Part shown: piece after piece, positions 12,536-20,172 of the stretch
Numbering within the stretch: position 1 is the first letter of the stretch
How the letters are laid out: every line of letters starts with the position of its first letter
DNA from: an uncultured Bacilli bacterium
GTDB lineage: Bacteria > Bacillota_I > Bacilli_A > RF39 > UBA660
Length of the DNA stretch: 26,764 nt
Direction of reading: 5' to 3'
NCBI GenBank assembly: GCA_948629335.1
Contig: CAPHZB010000016.1
Location: 1 to 26,764 of the forward strand
Program-made: the position numbers and the translations under genes
The notes under the pieces: model-generated
Databases searched by the model: none
Told to the model about the DNA's origin: nothing
The model's input: the letters and a program-made list of their open reading frames with translations, nothing else

Positions 12536-15070
12536 ATGAATGAAAATAGAGAAGAAGAAATCGAAACAGTAAATAATTTAGAAGAAGAGATAGAAGATAG
12601 TGGAGAGGGAACAGAGGATTTTAGTGGTACTTTTCATGAAAGAGATTCCCTAGCCATTAATGATATTGTAACTGAAATCAAGGACTCATTTATTGATTAT
12701 TCCGTGAGTGTTATTACGTCACGTGCCATTCCAGATCTTAGAGATGGGTTAAAACCTGTTCATCGTCGTATTTTATGGTCGATGTATGAAGAAGGAAATA
12801 CGCCAGATAAACCACATAAAAAAAGTGCGACAACCGTTGGATATGTAATGGGACATTATCATCCACATGGAGATTCCTCTATTTATGATGCTTTAGTAAG
12901 ACTCGCTCAAAGTTTTAATCAAAGATATACGATGGTAGATGGGCATGGAAATTTTGGTAACATTGAAGGAGATGGAGCAGCTGCGCATCGTTATACAGAA
13001 GCTAGACTTTCTAAAATTTCTTTAGAGATGTTACGTGATATCAAAAAAGATACCGTGGATATGATGCCAAACTTTACAGAAACCGACGAAGAGCCAACTG
13101 TTTTACCCTCTCGTTTTCCAAATATTTTAGTAAATGGAACTATGGGAATTGCGGTTGGTATGGCCACAAATATTCCACCACATAATTTAGGAGAAGTTAT
13201 TGATGGCTGTATTGCTTATATTGATAATCCAGATATTGATACGGATGGATTGATGGAATATATTAAAGGTCCTGATTTTCCAACAGGAGGTATCATCTTA
13301 GGAAATAGTGGTATTAAAAAAGCTTACGAAACTGGAAGAGGAACAATTACGATTCGAAGTAGAGCTGAAATTATAGAATCAGGAAATCATAATAGTATTG
13401 TTATCACAGAAGTTCCATATGGTATAAATACATCAGACCTTAAAAATAAGGTTGCTGAACTCGTTCGAGATAAAGTTATTGATGGAATAGCAGATTATCA
13501 TACCGATATAAAGAATGGAATTAAAATTACCATTACGCTTAAAAAAGATGTGAATCCACAAATTATTTTAAATAATTTATATAAACATACGAATTTCCAA
13601 ATGAATTATGGCATTATCTTTTTAATGCTTGATCATGGAGTACCAAAAACATTAGGACTTAAAGATATTTTATCCAAATATATTGATTATCAAAAAGAGG
13701 TCATTATTCGTAGAACAACCTTTGATTTAAAAAGAGCACAAGATCGAGTGCACATTTTAGAAGGACTTAAAATTGCTCTTGACCATATTGATGAAGTTAT
13801 TAAATTAATTAGGGGTTCTAACTCTGATGAAGAAGCAAAAGAAGGCTTAATTTCTAAATTTGGTTTAAGTGAAATCCAAGCTGATGCTATTCTTGAGATG
13901 AAATTAAGAAGATTAACAGGCTTAGAAAGAGATAAAATAGAAGAAGAATTAAAAGAATTACTTGCAAAAATTGAAGAATTAAAATCTATTCTAGCAAGTG
14001 AAGAGAAAGTTCTTTCTATTATTAAGACAGAATTACTAGAAATTAAAGATAGATATAATGATGAGAGAAGAACACATATTGATATGACAGCCATCGATTA
14101 TATTGAAGATGAATCCTTAATTCCTGTTGAAGATATTATTGTTACTTTGACAAATAAAGGATATATTAAACGTGTAAATAGTGATACGTATAAAACACAA
14201 AATCGTGGCGGAGTTGGAATTAAAGGAATGTCTACCAATGAAGAAGATTTTGTGGAACACTTATTATCATTAACAACGCATGATTATATCTTATTCTTTA
14301 CAAATAAGGGAAAAGTATATCGTGTCAAAGGATATGAAATTCCTGAATTTAGTAGGCAATCAAAAGGATTACCAATTATTAACTTATTACCACTAGAAAA
14401 AGAAGAATATGTTACAGTTATGTTAATGGTAAGTCCAAATGAAAAAGAAAATAATATTGTATTTTGTACACAAAAAGGAATCGTTAAAAGAACAAGTATT
14501 CAAGAGTTTGAAAATATTCGTTCAAATGGAAAACTTGCTATTACATTGCGAGATGATGATTGCTTAATAGCCGCTAAGAAAACAAATGGAAATAACGAAA
14601 TACTTATTGCATCTTCCAATGGTCGTATGATTCGATTTAATGAAAACGAAATTCGAATTATGGGACGTACAGCTGCAGGTGTTAAGGGTATTGAATTAGA
14701 CGGTGGTATTTGTGCAGGATGCGAAATAGCAGAAGAAAATCAGAAAATATTAGTTGTAACAGAAAAAGGGTATGGAAAGCAAACAGACTTAGAAGAATAT
14801 AGAATGACACATCGTGGAAGTAAAGGAGTAAAAGCTTTAAATATTACGGAAAAGAATGGAAATATTGTTGCTTTCAAAACAACGCATGGTGACGATGATT
14901 TAATGATTATCACAAATAGTGGAATTATTATTCGTTTACCAATAGAGCAAATATCAACAACAGGAAGAGTTGCGCAAGGTGTTCGTTTAATTCATTTGAA
15001 AGAGGAACAACTTGTTAGTACAGTAGCTTTAATTGCTAAAGAAGAGGAAGAAGAAGTTCAGAAAGAGTAA
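12536..15070 (+). CDS. gyrA: DNA gyrase subunit A
   Basis: The cleavage-rejoining and DNA-wrapping subunit of gyrase, 844 residues. The catalytic tyrosine is Y153 in AAAHRYTEARLSK (most GyrA have AAAMRYTEAR, so the residue two before Tyr is His, not Met). The quinolone-determining positions are S114 and D118 in HPHGDSSIYDALVR, the susceptible-type residues. Before the core lies an acidic extension of about 35 residues rich in E and D. In the C-terminal beta-pinwheel the GyrA box reads QNRGGVG (555-561) instead of the basic QRRGGKG-type. The protein ends in AKEEEEEVQKE. Beyond the TAA the same frame stays open for ten further codons, mostly acidic (15071-15100). The SD AAGGAGGTG is strong. Neighbours favour GyrA over ParC. 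Confidence 0.95.
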   Translation: MNENREEEIETVNNLEEEIEDSGEGTEDFSGTFHERDSLAINDIVTEIKDSFIDYSVSVITSRAIPDLRDGLKPVHRRILWSMYEEGNTPDKPHKKSATTVGYVMGHYHPHGDSSIYDALVRLAQSFNQRYTMVDGHGNFGNIEGDGAAAHRYTEARLSKISLEMLRDIKKDTVDMMPNFTETDEEPTVLPSRFPNILVNGTMGIAVGMATNIPPHNLGEVIDGCIAYIDNPDIDTDGLMEYIKGPDFPTGGIILGNSGIKKAYETGRGTITIRSRAEIIESGNHNSIVITEVPYGINTSDLKNKVAELVRDKVIDGIADYHTDIKNGIKITITLKKDVNPQIILNNLYKHTNFQMNYGIIFLMLDHGVPKTLGLKDILSKYIDYQKEVIIRRTTFDLKRAQDRVHILEGLKIALDHIDEVIKLIRGSNSDEEAKEGLISKFGLSEIQADAILEMKLRRLTGLERDKIEEELKELLAKIEELKSILASEEKVLSIIKTELLEIKDRYNDERRTHIDMTAIDYIEDESLIPVEDIIVTLTNKGYIKRVNSDTYKTQNRGGVGIKGMSTNEEDFVEHLLSLTTHDYILFFTNKGKVYRVKGYEIPEFSRQSKGLPIINLLPLEKEEYVTVMLMVSPNEKENNIVFCTQKGIVKRTSIQEFENIRSNGKLAITLRDDDCLIAAKKTNGNNEILIASSNGRMIRFNENEIRIMGRTAAGVKGIELDGGICAGCEIAEENQKILVVTEKGYGKQTDLEEYRMTHRGSKGVKALNITEKNGNIVAFKTTHGDDDLMIITNSGIIIRLPIEQISTTGRVAQGVRLIHLKEEQLVSTVALIAKEEEEEVQKE

Positions 15071-15086
15071 AACATTGAAGTACAAG

Positions 15087-15115
15087 AAGAGGAAAATGAA
15101 TAATTTTTCTCTTTT
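15087..15115 (+). terminator. Rho-independent terminator after gyrA
   Basis: AAGAGGAAAAT (15087-15097) pairs with ATTTTTCTCTT (15103-15113) over 11 bp including one G-U, loop GAATA, and the strand continues TT. It lies 16 nt past the gyrA stop and directly before the first parS site; the parS palindrome followed by TTTTT may add to termination. Confidence 0.6.
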
Positions 15116-15117
15116 AA

Positions 15118-15133
15118 TGTTTCACGTGAAACA
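15118..15133. promoter_or_regulatory. parS centromere site (copy 1)
   Basis: TGTTTCACGTGAAACA is an exact 16-bp parS palindrome, the ParB (Spo0J) binding site that recruits ParB for origin segregation and SMC loading. The symmetry extends two bases each side (AA...TT, 15116-15135). The parA and parB genes are not in this window. Confidence 0.93.
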
Positions 15134-15408
15134 TTTTTGCTTCTAAATAAATTTTATTATGCAATTAGAAATATGAACTTTACAGATTATTAATCATCTA
15201 TTGGAATATATATTGTTTATTTGGCTAATACAATATATGTTACTTATGAAATATACATATAGATATCAAAAATGATGCATATTTAATGCATTGTATTTGT
15301 ATAATCTAGATTAGCATATATGATTTAATTAATTATTTATACACAAAAGAACTATCTTTATAGATCCTTTTTTAAACTATTTTTTGTCATTTAATTGCAT
15401 AGATCATA

Positions 15409-15437
15409 TTGCTATTTCAACTATTTTGTAGTATATT
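15409..15437 (+). promoter_or_regulatory. Promoter of the SRP RNA gene
   Basis: TTGCTA (15409-15414), 17 bp, TATATT (15432-15437). The predicted start falls at G15444, which is also the first base of the closing stem of the SRP RNA. This agreement supports both calls. Confidence 0.7.
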
Positions 15438-15443
15438 AATAGT

Positions 15444-15520
15444 GCACAACATTTATGTTTGAACCAGGTCAGAATCGGAAGATAGCAGCCTTAAGAACCA
15501 CTGAATGTGTGTGCTTTTTT
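15444..15520 (+). ncRNA. ffs: Signal recognition particle RNA, small (4.5S-like) form
   Basis: The conserved SRP domain IV is plain: ACCAGGTCAG (15463-15472), the GGAA tetraloop region TCGGAAGA (15475-15482) and AGCAGCC (15484-15490), the segments that bind the Ffh M domain. The ends close in a stem: GCACAACATT (15444-15453) with AATGTGTGTGC (15504-15514), one bulged G. Six T residues then make it a terminator. The RNA is about 71-77 nt and lacks an Alu domain, unlike the ~270-nt scRNA of Bacillus subtilis. Position next to tadA and dnaX matches the Bacillus locus. Confidence 0.93.
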
Positions 15521-15743
15521 ATTAGATTTATATTAATCTTATGTATTGAAAAATGATGTATGTTATATATATACTCTAAATATATACGTTCTATGAAAAA
15601 AAATTTCTACTTAAAAGAAAGTACTATCGAAATGAATACTATTAATTGTTTTAATATATTCAATTATTTTTATTAAGTGATACACTGGTATGGAATAATT
15701 ACTTAGAAAGAAATGAAATTTAATATTTGTTTGGGGATTGATT

Positions 15744-16181
15744 ATGAATATGGATGAAAAGTATATCGAAATGACTGTTAAGCTTGCAGAAAAGGCAGCA
15801 AGAAAAGGAGATTTTCCAGTAGGCGCTATCATTGTCAAAAATAATAAAATTATTTCCAAAGCCTACAATACAAAAGAAAGAAAAAATAATGCTATCTGCC
15901 ATGCAGAAATTATTGCTATAGAAAAAGCTTGTAAGAAACTTAAAACATGGCACTTGGACGATTGCATCTTATATTCTAGTTTGGAACCTTGCATGATGTG
16001 TACGGGGGCTATTATTCAATCTAGAATTAAAAGAATTGTATATTCCCATGCAAATCAAAATTTTGGGGCAATTGAAAGTAATAATAACTACATTTTTAAA
16101 AACATTCAAATTGATAAAGTGGAAAATAAGGAAAACTTAGTTTTAATTAAAGAATTTTTTAAATTAAAACGATTAAAATAG
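15744..16181 (+). CDS. tadA: tRNA-specific adenosine deaminase TadA
   Basis: A zinc deaminase that converts A34 to inosine in tRNA-Arg(ACG). The 145-residue protein has the cytidine/tRNA-deaminase signature: H53-A-E55 (zinc ligand and proton shuttle) and P82-C83-M-M-C86 (PCMMCTGAI) with the other two zinc ligands. The N-terminal VKLAEKAARKGDFPVGAIIV is typical of TadA. I use ATG 15744, with GGGG 7 nt upstream; an in-frame TTG at 15738 is part of that Shine-Dalgarno region, and ATG 15750 is another possible start. It follows the SRP RNA and precedes the second parS and dnaX, as in Bacillus apart from the parS. Confidence 0.94.
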   Translation: MNMDEKYIEMTVKLAEKAARKGDFPVGAIIVKNNKIISKAYNTKERKNNAICHAEIIAIEKACKKLKTWHLDDCILYSSLEPCMMCTGAIIQSRIKRIVYSHANQNFGAIESNNNYIFKNIQIDKVENKENLVLIKEFFKLKRLK

Positions 16182-16207
16182 CAAAAAGGTATATATGGAT
16201 ATTTTAA

Positions 16208-16223
16208 TGTTTCACGTGAAACA
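16208..16223. promoter_or_regulatory. parS centromere site (copy 2)
   Basis: A second exact TGTTTCACGTGAAACA, again within AATGTTTC...GAAACATT (16206-16225), 1090 bp from the first. It lies between tadA and the dnaX promoter, so ParB loading may also influence dnaX transcription. Confidence 0.93.
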
Positions 16224-16267
16224 TTATCAGAATGTGTTCACTGTAACTTTTAAATCAAACATAAAAA

Positions 16268-16276
16268 TGGTATAAT
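16268..16276 (+). promoter_or_regulatory. Extended -10 promoter of the dnaX cluster
   Basis: TG-G-TATAAT (16268-16276), the same extended -10 found before recF, with a poor -35 (TTTTAA at 16248-16253). It is 21 nt before the dnaX start codon and 45 bp past parS copy 2. It probably drives dnaX-ebfC-recR and, in view of the short gaps, much of the cluster to pth. Confidence 0.65.
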
Positions 16277-16297
16277 GTAAGCATGGAGGAGATAGAA

Positions 16298-18076
16298 ATG
16301 TATCAAACTTTATATAGAAAATATAGACCTCAGAATTTTGATGAAGTTGTAGGGCAACAAGTAATAGTAAAAACACTCAAAAATGCAATTCTTAATCAGC
16401 GACTAAATCATGCTTACTTATTTACTGGACCTAGAGGTACAGGAAAAACAAGCATCGCGAAAATATTTGCAAAAACAATTAACTGCTCTAATTTACAGGG
16501 GACAAATCCTTGTAATGAGTGTGAAAGCTGCTTGCAAATCCTAAATAAACAATCTATCGATATTATAGAAATCGATGCGGCTTCAAACAATGGGGTAGAT
16601 GAGATACGAGAATTAAGAAGCAAAGCAAGTCTGGTCCCAACAGTAGGAAAGTATAAAGTCTATATTATCGATGAAGTCCATATGTTGACACAAGGCGCTT
16701 TCAATGCATTATTAAAAACATTAGAGGAACCTCCATCACATATTGTTTTTATTCTAGCAACCACAGAGCCTCACAAAATACCAGCCACTATCATTTCTAG
16801 ATGCCAAAGGTTTGATTTCAAAAAAATTGCAAAAGAAGACATGATTACAAAATTGAGGTTTATTACAGAAAAAGAAAATGTTACTGTAGAGGACAACGCT
16901 TATGATGAAATTATAAGTCAGTCAGATGGATGTATGCGAGATGCACTGAGCATTCTAGATCAAGTAATTGCTTTTTCTGATAATCATGTTACATTGGAAA
17001 ATGTGCATGAAATTAATGGGACATTACCAGAAACAGAATTGATTGATTTTATTAAAAATATAAAAAATCAAGAATACGAACAAATTTTCTATAAAATAGA
17101 GCAATATGAAAACTTAGGAAAAAACTATATTAAATTATCGGAAGAATTAATGAGTGTTCTTCGAAACATCCTATTATTCATGAATGTACCTAATTACACA
17201 CTTGATGATAATCGTAAAAGCTTCTATGCTGATATCGTATCACTCTTTACTGTAAAGGAATTGATGGAATATATAAAAAAAATTAATGAGTATCTTTTTG
17301 AAATGAAGAAAACAAACAATGTTCGAATTCTATTTGAAATGATGATTGTCTCTCTTATGCAAAAAGAACAAAATTTAGATGTAATACCGACAATTACTCC
17401 TGTTAAAAGTGAAAAAGAATCAGCTATAAAAAATGTAGAATCGACAAAAACAGAATCATCTTTCAAAGAAGATACACAAATAGAAGCAGGGATAGAACAA
17501 TTTAAGAATAAGAATACAGTAGAAGTAATCAAGTCTCTTGAACCATTAAACATAAGTAACGAAGAAGAAATGGCAATCACAAAACATGAACAAACAAAAT
17601 TGGATTCAAAGACTATGGAAAAAATTAGAACATTACAAAAAATTCGAATTAATAATACTCTGTATGGGTTCAACAAGCAAAAAATGCTAGAAATAAAAAG
17701 TAAACTTGAAGAAGTAAAAAAACTATTAATAGATAAAGAATACAGCAACTATGCTTCGATGATTCTAGATGCAGAAGTAAAGGTTGCAAGTGAAGACCAT
17801 ATTGTATTCCTGTGCAAAAACGAAAGAATGGAAATAGAATTTTTACAAAACCTGCCTTATATTGATAGAACGCTTGAAAGAATATATAATAAGAAAATGT
17901 ATTCTGTTTCCATCAATTTAGAAAATTGGGAAATTATAAAAAAGGAATTTAATAGTAAACTAAAAAAATATGAGTGGATAGAGGAACCAGCTGATATTAC
18001 AGAATACTATGAAAATCAAAAAAAACAAACATCAATGATTGATAATTTTTTTGGAGATATAGTAGAATATAGTTAG
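16298..18076 (+). CDS. dnaX: DNA polymerase III subunits gamma/tau
   Basis: The AAA+ clamp-loader motor. The 592 residues contain Walker A GPRGTGKT (44-51), a zinc module with C63, C72, C75 and C78, Walker B VYIIDEVHML (D127, E128) and sensor 1 followed by the SRC motif (169-171). After the collar domain (about residue 220-360) comes a charged, low-conservation linker (about 370-450) and a C-terminal domain, so the product is of tau type. I start at ATG 16298, 7 nt after GGAGG; the in-frame ATG at 16283 precedes that site. I saw no convincing programmed frameshift signal, although A-runs are common. Confidence 0.96.
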   Translation: MYQTLYRKYRPQNFDEVVGQQVIVKTLKNAILNQRLNHAYLFTGPRGTGKTSIAKIFAKTINCSNLQGTNPCNECESCLQILNKQSIDIIEIDAASNNGVDEIRELRSKASLVPTVGKYKVYIIDEVHMLTQGAFNALLKTLEEPPSHIVFILATTEPHKIPATIISRCQRFDFKKIAKEDMITKLRFITEKENVTVEDNAYDEIISQSDGCMRDALSILDQVIAFSDNHVTLENVHEINGTLPETELIDFIKNIKNQEYEQIFYKIEQYENLGKNYIKLSEELMSVLRNILLFMNVPNYTLDDNRKSFYADIVSLFTVKELMEYIKKINEYLFEMKKTNNVRILFEMMIVSLMQKEQNLDVIPTITPVKSEKESAIKNVESTKTESSFKEDTQIEAGIEQFKNKNTVEVIKSLEPLNISNEEEMAITKHEQTKLDSKTMEKIRTLQKIRINNTLYGFNKQKMLEIKSKLEEVKKLLIDKEYSNYASMILDAEVKVASEDHIVFLCKNERMEIEFLQNLPYIDRTLERIYNKKMYSVSINLENWEIIKKEFNSKLKKYEWIEEPADITEYYENQKKQTSMIDNFFGDIVEYS

Positions 18077-18093
18077 AAAGAAGGAAAGAATAT

Positions 18094-18390
18094 ATGAATA
18101 TACAAGCAATGATGAAACAAGCACAAAAATTACAAAAAAATATGATGGAGGAAAAAAGCAAAATTGATGCAATGCAATTCGAGGCTACATCTTCCTTTGT
18201 AACTGTAAAAATGACAGGAGATAAAAAAGTAACAGATGTAAATATCAATATGGAAACTTTAGAGAAAGAGGATATTGAAATTTTACAAGATTTAATTGTT
18301 GTTGCAACTAATGACTGTTTAAGACAAATTGATGAAGAAACAGAAAAGAAAATGGGAAAATATACACAAGGAATGCCAGGTTTATTTTAA
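18094..18390 (+). CDS. ebfC: YbaB/EbfC family nucleoid-associated DNA-binding protein
   Basis: A small dimeric DNA-binding protein nearly always encoded between dnaX and recR. The 98 residues show the family start MNIQAMMKQAQKLQKNMMEEK, the core VTVKMTGDKKVTDVNIN and the C-terminal end KMGKYTQGMPGLF. An AAGAAGGAAAG ribosome site precedes the ATG. Its TAA shares one base with the recR start (TAATG), so translation is coupled. Confidence 0.95.
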   Translation: MNIQAMMKQAQKLQKNMMEEKSKIDAMQFEATSSFVTVKMTGDKKVTDVNINMETLEKEDIEILQDLIVVATNDCLRQIDEETEKKMGKYTQGMPGLF

Positions 18391-18992
18391 TGAACTATCC
18401 AACTATTATAAATGATTTAATAGAAAGCTTTAAAAAATTCCCAGGAATAGGTGAGAAAACAGCTGAGCGTTTAGCGCTTACAACGTTAGATATGGACGAT
18501 GAAATTTTACAAATCTTCGCAGAAGCATTAAAAAATGTTAAGAAGAAAATCAAAAGATGCACTCGTTGTAATTACTTAGCCGAAGAAGATTTATGTACCA
18601 TCTGCAAAGACGATACCTTTAGAGATAAAACAACCATATGCGTTGTAGAAGAGCCAAAAATCGTGACATTATTTGAAAAAATGGGAGGATACCACGGACT
18701 TTATCATGTTCTAGATGGTTTAATTTCTCCCTTAGATGGAATTAATCCAGAGGATATTAATATTTCTTCTTTAATTGAACGTATTAAGAAAGAAAAAATT
18801 AAAGAAGTCATTATAGCTGTAAAACCGAGCGTAGAAGGGGAAACTACTGCTTTATATATTTCAAAAATACTAGAGGGAATGAATGTAGTTGTTTCTAAAA
18901 TCGCACATGGTGTTCCAATTGGCATTGATATGGAATACATTGATTCTTTGACACTAGAGATGGCACTTGAAGATCGAAAAAATGTAGCATAG
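18390..18992 (+). CDS. recR: Recombination protein RecR
   Basis: RecR works with RecO and RecF in RecA loading at gaps. It has 200 residues with a helix-hairpin-helix (FKKFPGIGEKTAERL, 14-28), a four-cysteine zinc finger (C57, C60, C69, C72), a TOPRIM domain starting near TTICVVEEPK and including PSVEGETTALYISKIL, and the C-terminal Walker-like GVPIGIDMEYIDSLTLEMAL. The start overlaps the ebfC stop by one base. Confidence 0.96.
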   Translation: MNYPTIINDLIESFKKFPGIGEKTAERLALTTLDMDDEILQIFAEALKNVKKKIKRCTRCNYLAEEDLCTICKDDTFRDKTTICVVEEPKIVTLFEKMGGYHGLYHVLDGLISPLDGINPEDINISSLIERIKKEKIKEVIIAVKPSVEGETTALYISKILEGMNVVVSKIAHGVPIGIDMEYIDSLTLEMALEDRKNVA

Positions 18993-19028
18993 TTTGTACA
19001 CCTACACGTAAAATGTATTGGTGATACA

Positions 19029-19214
19029 ATGAAAAAAATAATGAATGCGCTCAAAAGGATTCTATTTAGTGGTTTTTTACTCTATGGATACAATATGATT
19101 ACAGTTTCTTATAATATGACAATTCCAATGAATGTAGTAACAGTTGGGACGATTAGTGTCTTAGGTTTTCCAGCTCTTTTTTCATTCATACTAATAAAAA
19201 AAATAATTTTTTAA
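19029..19214 (+). CDS. bofA: BofA-like small membrane protein
   Basis: A 61-residue protein with two hydrophobic segments (about 10-25 and 38-58) and a basic N-terminus. The C-terminal pattern IPMNVVTVGTISVLGFPALF followed by a hydrophobic end and KK resembles BofA (IPINLVTTALCGILGIPG in Bacillus), the integral membrane inhibitor of pro-sigma-K processing. Its place just after recR is that of bofA in Bacillus. It is shorter than the 87-residue Bacillus protein, lacking the first transmembrane part. GGTGAT 5 nt before the ATG lies in the loop of a small TGTAT/ATACA hairpin. Homologues occur outside spore formers, so sporulation should not be inferred from it alone. Confidence 0.75.
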   Translation: MKKIMNALKRILFSGFLLYGYNMITVSYNMTIPMNVVTVGTISVLGFPALFSFILIKKIIF

Positions 19215-19230
19215 TGAAAATAGGTGTATT

Positions 19231-20172
19231 ATGTTAGATGAATATAAAGATAATCAAAAAATCGTATATAAAATTTTAAAAAATGCAATTACAAGTGATA
19301 GAATAAGTCATGCCTATTTATTTGAAACAAATGGTTATAAAGAAGCAGATAAAGTAGCTATTGCGTTTGCTAAATCCTTATTTTGTCCAAATAAGTACAC
19401 CAATAACGAAAAATGTATGCAATGCGTACAATGTACTAATATTGATAAAAATAATTTCCTTGAATTAAAAATAATCGAACCAGATGGAATGTGGATTAAA
19501 AAAGAACAACTTGATGATTTACAAAAAGAATTTAGTATGAAAAGTGTCGTTGCAAATAAAAAGATTTATATTATTCACCATGCTAACCAATTAAATGCCT
19601 CTTCAGCGAATACCATACTAAAATTTTTAGAAGAACCAAACGAGAATATCGTGGCCATCTTAATTACAGAGAATGCTTATCAAGTGTTAGAAACCATTTT
19701 ATCAAGGTGTCAAATTTTATCTTTTAGAAAACAGAAAAATTTTGAAAATGATAATTTGTTTCAAAGGTTATCCTTTTATATGGCAATTCCTGATACAATA
19801 GATACTGAAGAAAAATTAAGTGAAAAAATAGAAGCTATCAAGAAATTTGTAAGGACTATTGAAAATAAAAAAAAGGATACAATTCTATTTACGCAACGTT
19901 TATGGCATGAACAAATAGTGGGAAAAGAGGTGGGCCAATTTGCCTTTGATATCATGATATATATATATCGAGATATGTTGGCAAGTAAAATGCAGATGGA
20001 ACCATTTTTATTTTCACAAGCCACTTTGGAAGAATTGACACAAAAAAATACAATAAATCAAATCAATGAGAAAATAAAAATCATAAATGAAGCAAAAGAA
20101 AATATAAAATATAATGCAAATATGTCCTTATTATTAGATAAATTAATTATAGAACTGAGTGATGTGAATTGA
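19231..20172 (+). CDS. holB: DNA polymerase III delta' subunit
   Basis: The stationary clamp-loader subunit. The 313 residues resemble DnaX at the start (ISHAYLFETNGYKEADKVAIAFAKSLFC), but the P-loop is degenerate (ETNGYKEAD, no GKT), as expected of an ATPase-inactive delta'. A zinc module (C52, C62, C65, C68), the segment KKIYIIHHANQLNASSANTILKFLEEP (split at residue 130) and the SRC motif (158-160) that supplies the arginine finger are present. AGGTG precedes the ATG. It overlaps ricT by 3 nt (TTGA). The tmk-yaaQ-yaaR genes found upstream of holB in Bacillus are missing. Confidence 0.94.
   Translation: MLDEYKDNQKIVYKILKNAITSDRISHAYLFETNGYKEADKVAIAFAKSLFCPNKYTNNEKCMQCVQCTNIDKNNFLELKIIEPDGMWIKKEQLDDLQKEFSMKSVVANKKIYIIHHANQLNASSANTILKFLEEPNENIVAILITENAYQVLETILSRCQILSFRKQKNFENDNLFQRLSFYMAIPDTIDTEEKLSEKIEAIKKFVRTIENKKKDTILFTQRLWHEQIVGKEVGQFAFDIMIYIYRDMLASKMQMEPFLFSQATLEELTQKNTINQINEKIKIINEAKENIKYNANMSLLLDKLIIELSDVN

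Larger units (their letters stand above)
15104..15743. other. Long intergenic region with parS and SRP RNA
   Basis: This 640-nt gap between gyrA and tadA holds no protein gene that I can support. It contains parS (15118-15133) and the SRP RNA with its promoter (15409-15520). Between them (15136-15408) is AT-rich sequence with small palindromes, for example TGCAT-ATTTA-ATGCA around 15276-15290 and TCTAGA near 15306, to which I assign no function. I see no tRNA. From 15521 to 15733 I see no clear element before the tadA ribosome site. Confidence 0.6.

Noticed and set aside
13690..14094. 134-codon open frame on the minus strand
   Set aside because: Antisense to the coiled-coil part of gyrA; Ser/Leu/Ile-rich shadow, no start signals.
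15136..15408. tRNA or extra regulatory RNA between gyrA and the SRP RNA
   Set aside because: No cloverleaf, T-loop or terminator-bounded structure found by eye; small palindromes only.
17710..17725. Possible dnaX slippery sequence (A-runs in GTA AAA AAA CTA)
   Set aside because: Similar A-runs occur throughout the gene and I see no strong downstream stem or nearby -1 frame stop arrangement that would support programmed frameshifting.
17224..17748. 174-codon open frame on the minus strand
   Set aside because: Antisense to the dnaX linker/C-terminal region; hydrophobic low-complexity translation with no homology I recognise; dnaX is certain.
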